Source of the DNA: an uncultured Lachnospiraceae bacterium
GTDB taxonomy: Bacteria; Bacillota_A; Clostridia; Lachnospirales; Lachnospiraceae
Assembly (NCBI GenBank): GCA_902767195.1
Contig: CACXGS010000155.1
Coordinates: 1-12,352 of the forward strand
Reading direction: 5' to 3'
Length of the DNA stretch: 12,352 bases
Under the pieces are notes generated by a model. The model had not been told where the DNA came from and made no database searches. It saw only the letters and a program-made list of their open reading frames with translations. A program made the position numbers and the translations under genes. Below are positions 1 to 7,406 of the stretch, piece by piece; the first letter of the stretch is position 1; every line of letters begins with the position of its first letter.

Positions 1-32
1 AATTATAAGAAACAATGACAAAGTTGTAAATA

Positions 33-71
33 CAAAAGAGTACAGACTATATGCACTCTTTTGCTGTTTTT
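33..71 (+). terminator. Possible intrinsic terminator of an upstream gene
   Basis: A perfect 9-bp inverted repeat (33-41 with 55-63, arms caaaagagt and actcttttg) encloses a 13-base loop. It is followed at once by a T-rich stretch (gctgttttt). This could end a transcript that enters from outside the window. The stem is AT-rich and the T run is interrupted, so it may be weak. No coding sequence is visible to its left, so the gene it would serve is not seen. Confidence 0.4.
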
Positions 72-199
72 GTGAAGAAAAAAGCTGATTTTTTACAAGA
101 ACACAAGAAAAAGTTGTCCTGTTCTGCCGGCTTTCTTTGAGGCTGCTTTTCTTTTTTAGAAATGTATTGTAATATTGCACAAAAAATTCTTTAAGACTA

Positions 200-228
200 T
201 TGATACATGAATCGAATAAATGTATAAT
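200..228 (+). promoter_or_regulatory. Sigma-A-type promoter for the opp operon
   Basis: A TTGATA box at 200-205 and a perfect TATAAT box at 223-228 are separated by the ideal 17 bases. Transcription would start near 235, leaving an untranslated leader of about 68 bases before oppB. The bases upstream (about 64-199) are very AT-rich and hold no gene. No clear operator or riboswitch was recognised in the leader. The inference rests on box match and spacing only. Confidence 0.7.
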
Positions 229-288
229 AGCATATAGATTTTCAGGATTCCTGGTTCAGGCATCGGAAGAATCTAAAATAAATGTAAT

Positions 289-294
289 AGGAGA
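289..294 (+). promoter_or_regulatory. Shine-Dalgarno site fixing the oppB TTG start
   Basis: AGGAGA lies 8 bases upstream of the TTG at 303. No ATG or GTG in frame is better placed, so this site supports initiation at the rare TTG codon. Confidence 0.7.
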
Positions 295-302
295 GATCAA
301 CA

Positions 303-1220
303 TTGGGAAAGTACATTTGTAAGAGAATTATTTTGGCAATCGTCACGATCTGGGCGGTTGCTACAATTACCTTCTGCCTGATGAATCTGGTCCCCGGCGG
401 GCCGTTTTTGTCGGAGAAGGCCATCAGTCCTGCTGCGCAGGAAGCATTGGAAGCCAAGTATAATCTGGACAAACCTTTTGGTGAGCGCTATCTCACCTAT
501 ATTAAGGATGCCATGCACGGTGATTTCGGCGACAGCCTGAAACAGAGAGGCCGGACGGTTATGGGTATCATCAGTTCCAAGTTCCCGGTTTCTGCCCGGG
601 TGGGCGGGATTGCCGTTCTTGTATCACTGCTTCTCGGAGTGCCTCTGGGAGTTCTGACCGCCTACAAGCGCGGAACCTGGGTGGACAGTCTCTTTTCAGT
701 TATTGCTACTTGCGGTATAGCAGTCCCAAGTTTTGTAATCTGTACCCTGCTGATGTATTTCTTCGGTGTTAAGCTGAAGATCCTTCCTACACTGGGACTT
801 TCCAGCTGGCAGAATTACATCATGCCGGTCTTTGCGCTGGCGGCTTATCCTACATCCTATATCATGCGTCTGATGAGGTCCTCCATGCTGGATGTTCTGG
901 GACAGGATTACATGCGTACGGCAAAAGCCAAGGGTCTTTCACAGAAGAAAGCGCTGTTTAAGCACGCTCTTCGTAATGCGATTCTTCCTGTCATTACCTA
1001 TTTGGGACCAATGATCGCCTACACTCTGACGGGTAGTTTTGTTGTGGAGAAGATCTTTACCATCCCCGGCCTTGGCGGAGAGTTCATCAAGGCCATCAAC
1101 GGACGTGACTATACCATGATTATGGGAACGACAATCTTCCTGGCAACATTTATGATCATCATGAATGTTATCGTAGACATTATGTACAAGGTTGTCGATC
1201 CGAGAATTACCCTGAAGTAA
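303..1220 (+). CDS. oppB: Oligopeptide ABC transporter permease OppB
   Basis: One of two membrane permeases that form the peptide channel of an OppABCDF importer in the cytoplasmic membrane. The 305-residue length is normal for the DppB/OppB family. A first membrane helix lies at about residues 9-29, followed by an extracytoplasmic stretch with the family's LVPGGPF sequence, then a cluster of hydrophobic segments across about 98-300. The cytoplasmic EAA loop that docks on the ATPases is visible around residues 205-230 (AKAKGL followed by ALRNAILPV). The protein ends in the family-typical VDPRITLK. It starts at TTG, supported by AGGAGA 8 bases upstream and by family-typical N-terminal sequence immediately after. 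It is the first gene of the operon, 17 bases before oppC. The substrate could also be dipeptides or another family-5 ligand; sequence does not settle it. Confidence 0.93.
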   Translation: MGKYICKRIILAIVTIWAVATITFCLMNLVPGGPFLSEKAISPAAQEALEAKYNLDKPFGERYLTYIKDAMHGDFGDSLKQRGRTVMGIISSKFPVSARVGGIAVLVSLLLGVPLGVLTAYKRGTWVDSLFSVIATCGIAVPSFVICTLLMYFFGVKLKILPTLGLSSWQNYIMPVFALAAYPTSYIMRLMRSSMLDVLGQDYMRTAKAKGLSQKKALFKHALRNAILPVITYLGPMIAYTLTGSFVVEKIFTIPGLGGEFIKAINGRDYTMIMGTTIFLATFMIIMNVIVDIMYKVVDPRITLK

Positions 1221-1237
1221 CAGCAAGGAGAGAAGAG

Positions 1238-2290
1238 ATGAATATGAAAAAGAATCCACTCAGTCTTCAGCTTGATCTGAATCCGGATGATTTTCTCCCC
1301 GCTTCCACAGACGAGAAAGAAAATCTCGTGGTCATGCGGGAGAGCGTCAGTTTCTGGAAAGACGGCTTTCGAAGACTGAAGAAAAATAAAGTAGCTATGG
1401 TCTGTATTATTGTCATTCTGATCATTATGATCTTTGCCTTTATCGTGCCGGCCATATATCCATATACATATAAACAGCAGATTATCGGGGCTAACAATCT
1501 TTCGCCCATGACTTACTCTGCCGAGGAGCAGGCCTTGATCGACTCGGGCCAGAAAGTATTCCCGCACATTTTCGGCACGGATAAGATGGGACGTGACTAT
1601 GCGATTCGTGTTATGATGGGAACCAGGATTTCTCTTCTGGTCGGTCTGATTGCCGCTGTGATCATTCTTTTTATCGGATCCATTTACGGTTCCATCGCTG
1701 CTTTTGCCGGCGGATGGGTTGATCTGATCATGATGCGTATCGTTGATATCATTTATACCATACCGGATATCCTTCTGATCGTTCTGCTGTCCTTTGCCCT
1801 GAAGGCGCCTTTAGAGCATCTGGCCAACACGCCGGGATTCGGCTGGGTCAGAGTCGTGGGAGAGAACATGATCAGTATCTTCGTTGTTTTTGCTCTCCTT
1901 TACTGGGTTGGTATGGCACGTATGGTCCGAAGCCAGATCCTGATGCTCAAGGAGTTTGAATATGTAACAGCTGCCAGGGCCCTCGGTGCTTCCGGCGGAA
2001 GGATCATCCGCAGTCATCTGCTGACCAACTGTATCGGAACATTGATTGTTACCACAACTTTGCAGATTCCTTCTTCGATCTTTACGGAGAGTTTCTTAAG
2101 TTTCTTAGGACTGGGAGTTGCTGTTCCCATGCCTTCTCTGGGAAGTCTGGCCAGTGACGCGATCAACGGCCTGAACACCCACCCGCATCTGTTGTTTATC
2201 CCTGCTATAGTGATCAGTTTGATCATCCTGAGCTTCAACCTTCTTGGTGACGGCCTCAGAGATGCCTTTGATCCGAAGCTGAAGAATTAG
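1238..2290 (+). CDS. oppC: Oligopeptide ABC transporter permease OppC
   Basis: Second membrane permease of the peptide importer, pairing with OppB. The 350 residues are slightly long for the family because of an N-terminal cytoplasmic tail of about 50 residues before the first hydrophobic helix (about 52-74). After it comes the typical extracytoplasmic HIFGTDKMGRD sequence (about 109-119), then hydrophobic segments and the EAA loop around residues 245-262 (TAARALGASGG). The C-terminal GDGLRDAFDPK motif is the usual end of OppC/DppC proteins. The ATG at 1238 has AAGGAG 7 bases upstream (1225-1230); a second ATG two codons later is a less likely start. It lies 17 bases after oppB and 14 before oppD, so it is co-transcribed with both. 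Confidence 0.93.
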   Translation: MNMKKNPLSLQLDLNPDDFLPASTDEKENLVVMRESVSFWKDGFRRLKKNKVAMVCIIVILIIMIFAFIVPAIYPYTYKQQIIGANNLSPMTYSAEEQALIDSGQKVFPHIFGTDKMGRDYAIRVMMGTRISLLVGLIAAVIILFIGSIYGSIAAFAGGWVDLIMMRIVDIIYTIPDILLIVLLSFALKAPLEHLANTPGFGWVRVVGENMISIFVVFALLYWVGMARMVRSQILMLKEFEYVTAARALGASGGRIIRSHLLTNCIGTLIVTTTLQIPSSIFTESFLSFLGLGVAVPMPSLGSLASDAINGLNTHPHLLFIPAIVISLIILSFNLLGDGLRDAFDPKLKN

Positions 2291-2304
2291 AGAGGTGGAG
2301 TACT

Positions 2305-3306
2305 ATGAATGAATATCTGGTTGATATACAGCATGAACGTCTTTCTTTCTTCACACCTGCGGGGGAAGTAAAAGCGCTGAATGATGTATCTTTTAAATTA
2401 AAACAGGGAGAAGTCCTCGGAATCGTCGGAGAATCCGGTTCCGGCAAATCGGTTACAGCCTACAGTCTGATGGGTCTTACGGCCTACCCGGGTAAACTGA
2501 TCGGAGGGACCATTGATTTTAACGGTCACAGGGTCAACGACATGAGTGAGGGTGAATTCCGGAAAATGAGAGGAAACGAAGTAGCCATCATTTTCCAGGA
2601 TCCCATGACCAGTCTGAACCCGGTATATACCGTGGGGAATCAGATTGAGGAAGTAATCCTTTTACATACGGATAAGAATAAAAGTGAAGCCCATGCCAGA
2701 GCAAAGGAACTGCTGGAGCTTGTCGGAATCAATGAGCCGGAGAAGCGACTCAAGCAATATCCCCATGAGCTGTCCGGCGGTATGAGACAGAGAATCATGA
2801 TCGCCATTGCCCTTGCCTGTGAGCCCAAGCTTCTGATCGCGGACGAGCCCACGACCGCTCTTGACGTGACCATCCAGGCCCAGATCCTTGAGCTGATTCT
2901 GGAGCTGAAAGATAAATTGGGAATGGCCATCATCATGATCACTCATGATCTGGGTATCGTTGCCAACATGTGTGAGAAGATTGCGGTTATGTATGCCGGT
3001 CATATCATCGAGTATGGCCTGACGGATGATATTTTCTATCATCCCAAACACGAGTATACCAAGGGTCTGATCCGAAGTATCCCAAGGCTGGATGCCAAGG
3101 AGCATGAACGTCTGGTTCCCATTGAAGGAACACCGGTTGATATGCTGAATCCTCCGGCAGGATGTCCTTTTGCCCCCCGTTGTGATGCCTGTATGAAGAT
3201 CTGCCTTCGCGAGATGCCGCCGGTAACCAATATTACCGACGTACATTACACCCAGTGCTGGATGAATCAGAAGGAAGAGATGGAAAGGAAGGCCGCCGAT
3301 GAGTAA
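2305..3306 (+). CDS. oppD: Oligopeptide ABC transporter ATPase OppD
   Basis: First of two ATPase subunits that power peptide uptake at the inner face of the membrane. Visible motifs are Walker A GESGSGKS (residues 42-49), the Q-loop FQDPMTSLNP, the ABC signature LSGGMRQR starting near residue 156, Walker B LLIADEP (D180, E181) and the H-loop THDLG. The C-terminal oligopeptide-type extension holds a cysteine cluster (C287, C293, C296, C300); such cysteines have been proposed to carry an iron-sulfur cluster in some Dpp/Opp ATPases. The 333-residue length is normal. The start is supported by a purine-rich GAGGTGGAG just upstream. Its last 8 bases overlap the start of oppF (ATGAGTAA), which implies translational coupling of the two ATPases that form the heterodimer. 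Confidence 0.94.
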   Translation: MNEYLVDIQHERLSFFTPAGEVKALNDVSFKLKQGEVLGIVGESGSGKSVTAYSLMGLTAYPGKLIGGTIDFNGHRVNDMSEGEFRKMRGNEVAIIFQDPMTSLNPVYTVGNQIEEVILLHTDKNKSEAHARAKELLELVGINEPEKRLKQYPHELSGGMRQRIMIAIALACEPKLLIADEPTTALDVTIQAQILELILELKDKLGMAIIMITHDLGIVANMCEKIAVMYAGHIIEYGLTDDIFYHPKHEYTKGLIRSIPRLDAKEHERLVPIEGTPVDMLNPPAGCPFAPRCDACMKICLREMPPVTNITDVHYTQCWMNQKEEMERKAADE

Positions 3307-4297
3307 GGAAAAGGAACGTTTAGTTGAAGTCGAACATCTGAAGCAGTATTTTCGGGCCGGCGGATTCGGAAAGAATACCAAGTATGTTCAGGCAGTGGAT
3401 GATGTAAGCTTTTATATCTATAGGGGTGAGACCCTGGGACTGGTAGGAGAGTCCGGATGCGGTAAGACGACAACCGGAAGAACCATTCTCCGCCTGTATG
3501 AGCCGACGGATGGACGGATCATATATGACGGTAAAGTAATTTATGATAAAGAAAAGAAAATAGCGGAAAATATGATGCCCTACCGAAGGAAGATGCAGAT
3601 TGTATTCCAGGATCCCTATGCCAGCCTGGATCCCCGTATGACGGTAGGGGATATCGTGGGGGAACCCATCGATATCCATAATCTGACCTCCTCCAAACAG
3701 GAGAGATATGACAAGATCATCGAACTGCTGAGGCGGGTCGGTCTGAACTCGGAACATGCCAACCGTTATCCCCATGAGTTTTCCGGCGGACAGAGACAGA
3801 GAGTCGGAATCGCAAGGGCTCTGGCAGTAGATCCGGAGTTCATCGTCTGTGATGAGCCCATATCTGCCCTTGATGTTTCCATCCAGGCGCAGGTAATCAA
3901 CATGTTTGAAGACCTTCAGGAGAGCATGGGTCTGACCTATCTTTTCATCGCCCATGACCTTTCCGTGGTCAAGCACATTTCCAACCGGATCGGTGTTATG
4001 TACCTCGGTAAAATGGTGGAACTGGCGGACAGCTATGAGCTGACCATGCACAGTATGCATCCCTACACCCAGAGCCTGATTTCCGCAATTCCGATTGCTG
4101 ATCCAATCCAGGCCCGCCAGAGTAAACGTATTGTCCTGGAGGGAGATGTGCCCAGTCCGCTGAATCCGCCTTCCGGCTGCCGGTTCCGGACAAGGTGTCC
4201 CTATGCAGATGAACAATGTGCCTGTGAGGTCCCCGAGTTCAAGGAAGTGAAACCGGGTCATTTTGCAGCATGTCATCATCTGGACAAGTGCAACTGA
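3299..4297 (+). CDS. oppF: Oligopeptide ABC transporter ATPase OppF
   Basis: Second ATPase of the importer, partner of OppD. Walker A is GESGCGKT (residues 50-57), the Q-loop is [10 protein letters not shown], the signature is FSGGQRQR beginning near residue 161, Walker B is VCDEP (D185, E186), and the H-loop is AHDLSVV. The C-terminal extension again has clustered cysteines ([11 protein letters not shown] and a later AACHH). The N-terminal insert GGFGKNTK before the first beta strand is common in OppF proteins. Length is 332 residues. The ATG at 3299 lies inside the end of oppD, so translation probably depends on ribosomes finishing oppD. A spacer of 110 bases follows before oppA, the longest gap in the operon. 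Confidence 0.94.
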   Translation: MSKEKERLVEVEHLKQYFRAGGFGKNTKYVQAVDDVSFYIYRGETLGLVGESGCGKTTTGRTILRLYEPTDGRIIYDGKVIYDKEKKIAENMMPYRRKMQIVFQDPYASLDPRMTVGDIVGEPIDIHNLTSSKQERYDKIIELLRRVGLNSEHANRYPHEFSGGQRQRVGIARALAVDPEFIVCDEPISALDVSIQAQVINMFEDLQESMGLTYLFIAHDLSVVKHISNRIGVMYLGKMVELADSYELTMHSMHPYTQSLISAIPIADPIQARQSKRIVLEGDVPSPLNPPSGCRFRTRCPYADEQCACEVPEFKEVKPGHFAACHHLDKCN

Positions 4298-4357
4298 TGT
4301 CTGAAAAGACTGCAGTGTTTTATTTAGAATGAGTTCCATGTTTTATGGTTCTTATAA

Positions 4358-4376
4358 ATGTCCGGAAAACGGGCAT
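4358..4376 (+). promoter_or_regulatory. Small stem-loop in the oppF-oppA spacer
   Basis: A 7-bp stem with one G-U pair (4358-4364 with 4370-4376, arms atgtccg and cgggcat) closes a GAAAA loop, 31 bases before the oppA start. No T run follows, so it is not a typical terminator. It could act as an RNA-stability or processing element that raises oppA mRNA relative to the membrane genes, a common need because binding proteins are required in excess. This is inference from position. No good separate oppA promoter was found in the spacer. Confidence 0.3.
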
Positions 4377-4407
4377 AATACATTTTCTACAAAAAAGGAG
4401 GAGAAAA

Positions 4408-6027
4408 ATGAAGAAATTACTTGCTGTAATGCTTGCTGTAGTTCTGGCAATGGGACTTGTCGGATGCGGCGGCGGTTCTGAGGGCGGCTCCGGAAGCGAG
4501 AAAGAGCTGAAGGTTCAGGTAGGACCCAATCCGGAGACGGTAGATCCTGCATTGAACAGCGCTGTTGACGGCGGAAATATGATCCTTCATGCCTTTGAAT
4601 GTCTGCTGACAGTAGGGCAGGACGGAACACTCCAGCCCGGATGTGCAGAGACATGGGAGACATCAGAGGATGGCCTTACCTGGACATTCCATCTGAGAGA
4701 TGGACTGAAATGGTCTGACGGCACAGATCTGACAGCAGAAGACTTTGTCTACAGCTGGCAGCGTGTCTGCGATCCCCAGGTTGCAGCTCCCTATGCAGAG
4801 ACCGTTCTGCAGATGGTAAAAGGTTACGATCAGGCTATCAAGGGCGATCTTGAGGCACTGGATGTAGTAGCTGAAGATCCCCAGACACTGGTTGTACATC
4901 TGTCCAATCCGTGTACATATTTCGGAGGACTTGCTGCATTTGCTACTCTGAGCCCGGTTCAGAAAGCAACCATCGAGGCTAATGGAGACGCATGGGCAAC
5001 AACTCCTGAGACATATGTCAGCAATGGTCCCTTCTACATGACAGAATGGGAGCAGGGTTCTCATATTACATTTAGCAAGAACCCCTACTACTGGAACAAA
5101 GATGCCGTTAAGCTTGACAAGCTGACTTTCATGCTGATCGAGGATGCCAATGCTGCTTACAGTGCATATCAGACTGGCGAGATCGATATGATCAAGGATG
5201 TTCCTACTGAGGAGATCCCCAGCCTTGAAGGCAATGAAGAATTCCATGTTGAGCCGATCATCGGAACCTATTATCTCAACCTGAACTGCAAGAAGAAAAT
5301 GTTCAAGGATGAGAGAGTACGTAAAGCGCTGAGTCTTGCTATCGACCGTAAATATGTTGCCGAGACCATTATGCAGGGAACATATTCACCGGCCGGAAGC
5401 TTCATCGGACCAGGCTGGCTGGATACAGACGATTCTGAGTTTGAGAAGAATGCAAACGGCGGAAAGCCTTACATCGATATCGACAATTACGAAGCGAATC
5501 TTGAGGAAGCAAAGAAGCTTATGGCTGAAGCAGGTTATCCGGATGGCAAGGGATTCCCGGAGATTACTTATTCCACCAACGACTCCGGATACCATAAGCC
5601 GGTTGCCGAGTATCTCCAGGAAGCCTGGGGCAAACTTGGTGTCAAGGTTAAAGTTGCAACCGTTGAGTGGGGATCCTTCACACCGATGCGTCGTGACGGA
5701 GAATACGAGGCAGCAAGAAACGGCTGGGTAGGAGATTACAGTGATCCTTCCAACATGCTTGACCTTCTCTGCACCGATAACGGAAACAACGACGGTAAGT
5801 TCTCCAACAAGCAGTATGATGCTGCAATGGCATTATCCAGAAAGACTGTAGATCCTACAGAGAGATCTCTTGCCCTTCACAAGGCTGAGGATATCCTTAT
5901 GGAGCATGCAGGCTGTGTACCGGTAGCATACTATAATGACTTCTATATGCAGAGCCCGAAGATTACAGGATCCTGGCATTCCACCACAGGATACTGGTAC
6001 TTCATGTATGCAGATATCGCCGAGTAA
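4408..6027 (+). CDS. oppA: Oligopeptide-binding lipoprotein OppA (SBP family 5)
   Basis: Extracellular substrate receptor of the importer, anchored to the outer face of the membrane by lipid. Residues 1-19 form a lipoprotein signal peptide: two lysines, a hydrophobic core, then the lipobox L17-V-G-C20, where C20 would be the acylated first residue of the mature protein. A glycine/serine linker follows. The family-5 signature region is clear at the N-terminus (WTFHLRDGLKWSDG, then ED-FVYSWQRV), with the later SLAIDRKYVAE and WGKLGVKVKV segments typical of OppA. Length from this start is 539 residues, normal for OppA. The frame is open from 4345, but the start at 4408 is chosen because AAGGAGG (4395-4401) sits 6 bases upstream and the signal peptide begins there. 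It is the last gene of the operon and is followed by a strong terminator. Confidence 0.94.
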   Translation: MKKLLAVMLAVVLAMGLVGCGGGSEGGSGSEKELKVQVGPNPETVDPALNSAVDGGNMILHAFECLLTVGQDGTLQPGCAETWETSEDGLTWTFHLRDGLKWSDGTDLTAEDFVYSWQRVCDPQVAAPYAETVLQMVKGYDQAIKGDLEALDVVAEDPQTLVVHLSNPCTYFGGLAAFATLSPVQKATIEANGDAWATTPETYVSNGPFYMTEWEQGSHITFSKNPYYWNKDAVKLDKLTFMLIEDANAAYSAYQTGEIDMIKDVPTEEIPSLEGNEEFHVEPIIGTYYLNLNCKKKMFKDERVRKALSLAIDRKYVAETIMQGTYSPAGSFIGPGWLDTDDSEFEKNANGGKPYIDIDNYEANLEEAKKLMAEAGYPDGKGFPEITYSTNDSGYHKPVAEYLQEAWGKLGVKVKVATVEWGSFTPMRRDGEYEAARNGWVGDYSDPSNMLDLLCTDNGNNDGKFSNKQYDAAMALSRKTVDPTERSLALHKAEDILMEHAGCVPVAYYNDFYMQSPKITGSWHSTTGYWYFMYADIAE

Positions 6028-6061
6028 TCGGATCATACAGGAAAAACAATAACAGGCAACC

Positions 6062-6095
6062 AAAAAGGAACGTCTTCGAAAGACGTTCCTTTTTT
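6062..6095 (+). terminator. Intrinsic terminator of the opp operon
   Basis: A near-perfect hairpin (arms ggaacgtctt at 6067-6076 and aagacgttcc at 6080-6089) extends through AAAAA/TTTTT and ends in a T run on the + strand. It lies 35 bases after the oppA stop. The flanking A run means it could also stop transcription arriving on the - strand. Confidence 0.92.
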
Positions 6096-6324
6096 GCTGC
6101 ATTATGATTTAGAAGAGGAGAAATGCAAAAGTATAATCTCTGAAATCCTCAAAATGCAAGATTTCGTGAAGAATAATACATGTTGAGAGTGATTGAGAGT
6201 AATAAGAATCTGAAAGTTCACTGTTATTGTAACATTCTATACTCATAGTGGAAATAGAAAAAGTTGTGCAGATTAGTATAATATAGACAAGATAAAACAT
6301 GTAAAAAAAGAAAAATAATTGCTG
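6096..6324. other. AT-rich gap between two convergent operons, no gene seen
   Basis: This gap lies between the opp terminator and the terminator of the leftward operon. It is strongly AT-rich. A GAGGAG followed by an ATG near 6122 opens only six codons before a stop, so it is not a credible gene. Short repeats are present: ttgagagt at 6183-6190 and again at 6193-6200 (10-base period), and aaatgcaa at 6121-6128 and 6152-6159. A TATAAT at 6277-6282 has no -35 box at a suitable distance and nothing downstream to drive. I recognise no RNA gene here. Confidence 0.5.
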
Positions 6325-6359
6325 TAAAAAAAGACTGCCGAAATAATTGTTCGGCAGTC
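6325..6359 (-). terminator. Intrinsic terminator of the leftward sensory operon
   Basis: The arms gactgccgaa (6333-6342) and ttcggcagtc (6350-6359) form a perfect 10-bp stem with a 7-base loop. Read on the - strand it is followed by a T run (A run at 6326-6332 on +). It lies 14 bases past the stop of the PHP gene. Confidence 0.92.
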
Positions 6360-6373
6360 AGGTTCATATTGTC

Positions 6374-7066
6374 TCATCCATAGTTTTTAAGCATGTTTTC
6401 GATCCGGTAGTCCAGCTGTCTTTCAGGCTCTGCAATATCCCACAGATAGTGAGCATCCGAATTGTGAAGCCACGGTTTATCTTTAAGGGACGGGTGCTTT
6501 TCCATGATATCATCATAGAATCCGAGGTGGTACAGCTCAAAGAAGGGAAAATCAACATCTTCCGGTACTGTGCCCATGATGGCAAGAAGGCTGTTGGCGC
6601 TCCGGTCTATGTGGGAAGGAAAGAATATTCCTCCATACTGCTTCATAAGATCCGGAAGCTCAGAAAAAGAAACACCGCTTGCTGTAATAAGAAGCTTGTC
6701 AATATTTCCTATAGGCCTGTCATCCTCATCGACAATAATCTGGTCGCCAAACACATCCGGCCGGTTTTTTACCGGCGGCATGGTGGAAAAGACATAGGAA
6801 TCAAAATCCATAGCCTGTTCCAGGGTAGGAAATAAGCAGACAGCATGTATTTCCTCGGAAGTGTTGATCTCCATCCCCGGTATTGCACGGATTCCGGCTC
6901 TTTTAGCGGCCTTCATGAAAGCTGGACAGTTTCTGGAACTATTGTGATCGGTGAGTGCGATTACATCCAGTTCCTTAAGCATCGCCATATTTACGATGTT
7001 GTTCACGGTCATGTCATTATCTCCGCAGGGAGAGAGGCATGAATGCATGTGAAGGTCGTAGGTCAT
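6374..7066 (-). CDS. PHP-domain metal-dependent phosphoesterase
   Basis: A 230-residue protein of the PHP superfamily, whose small members hydrolyse phosphoesters such as pAp, nucleotides or phosphorylated metabolites with a metal centre. The metal-binding set looks complete: H6 and H8 (DLHMHS), LTDHN near residue 40, GMEI with its Glu, a following His in IHAVCLF, PSHIDRS, and the paired Asp and His in NSDAH near the C-terminus. The frame stays open to an ATG at 7087, but that codon has no ribosome site. The ATG at 7066 has AAGGAG (7073-7078) 6 bases upstream and is chosen here. This places the gene 10 bases after the second DRTGG gene, last in the leftward operon. The substrate is unknown; context suggests a signalling or nucleotide-turnover role, which is inference. 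Confidence 0.85.
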   Translation of the reverse strand: MTYDLHMHSCLSPCGDNDMTVNNIVNMAMLKELDVIALTDHNSSRNCPAFMKAAKRAGIRAIPGMEINTSEEIHAVCLFPTLEQAMDFDSYVFSTMPPVKNRPDVFGDQIIVDEDDRPIGNIDKLLITASGVSFSELPDLMKQYGGIFFPSHIDRSANSLLAIMGTVPEDVDFPFFELYHLGFYDDIMEKHPSLKDKPWLHNSDAHYLWDIAEPERQLDYRIENMLKNYG

Positions 7067-7072
7067 GAGGGT

Positions 7073-7078
7073 CTCCTT
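7073..7078 (-). promoter_or_regulatory. Shine-Dalgarno site deciding the PHP gene start
   Basis: AAGGAG on the - strand overlaps the TAA stop of the upstream DRTGG gene (TAAGGAG) and lies 6 bases before the ATG at 7066. The upstream in-frame ATG at 7087 has no comparable site, so the protein most likely lacks the first seven residues of the longest open frame. Confidence 0.75.
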
Positions 7079-7406
7079 AAATTGCATCGAATATCATTTT
7101 GGCGGTCTCGAATGCGGGCAGCCTGGAACATAACACAGCGATGTCCTGCTGACCGGCTTTTTTCATCATTTCATCGTCCGGTCTTACTCCGTCACACAGC
7201 ACGATGCAGGCAACATCCGCAAGGGAAGCGACCGCCACGGAATTCATGTTTCCCATGACAGTGACCCAGGCACATCCTTCCGGTGCACGGCCCATGGCAA
7301 AGCTTAAAAGATCACAGCAATAAACACTGCTGATATCATTGGTCAGTGCCTCATCACCCGCGACGATTTCAAAACTGCATTTTGCAGCTGTATCCTTTAC
7401 GTTCAT
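7077..7406 (-). CDS. DRTGG-domain protein (second copy)
   Basis: A 109-residue stand-alone protein resembling the DRTGG domain family, small alpha/beta domains of uncertain function that in other proteins are linked to CBS domains and phosphotransacetylase N-termini and are suspected to bind nucleotides. It shares its layout with the other small protein of this operon (9164-9523): an initial MxVxD, a CDLLSFAM segment matching GSDMMSDVLAF, a central VAVASL helix region and a C-terminal VRPDDEM-K segment. The ATG overlaps the stop of the hydrogenase-like gene by 4 bases (ATGA), and GGAGA lies 6 bases upstream. That tight coupling suggests it is made in step with the iron-sulfur protein and may bind it. 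The family call is from pattern recognition; the function is unknown. Confidence 0.7.
   Translation of the reverse strand: MNVKDTAAKCSFEIVAGDEALTNDISSVYCCDLLSFAMGRAPEGCAWVTVMGNMNSVAVASLADVACIVLCDGVRPDDEMMKKAGQQDIAVLCSRLPAFETAKMIFDAI

Noticed and set aside
167..182. TTGT...ACAA palindrome upstream of the opp promoter, considered as a regulator site
   Set aside because: The arms are only four bases in an AT-rich tract, and the 16-base span does not fit Rex or another site I can name.
3320..4339. Long open frame on the - strand opposite oppF (339 codons)
   Set aside because: It lies wholly antisense to a gene with full ABC ATPase motifs, its product has no recognisable domain or hydrophobic pattern, and codon bias of oppF explains the open frame. 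The same holds for the - strand frame at 2662-3381 opposite oppD.
6254..6282. Possible promoter around the TATAAT at 6277-6282
   Set aside because: No acceptable -35 box is found at 16-18 bases, and no + strand gene follows before the next terminator.
6109..6300. Possible small - strand gene in the convergent gap (63 codons)
   Set aside because: It has no Shine-Dalgarno site, AT-driven composition, no family resemblance and lies between two terminators.
6347..6835. + strand open frame of 162 codons over the PHP gene
   Set aside because: It begins inside the leftward terminator, has no ribosome site, and is antisense to a gene with complete PHP motifs.
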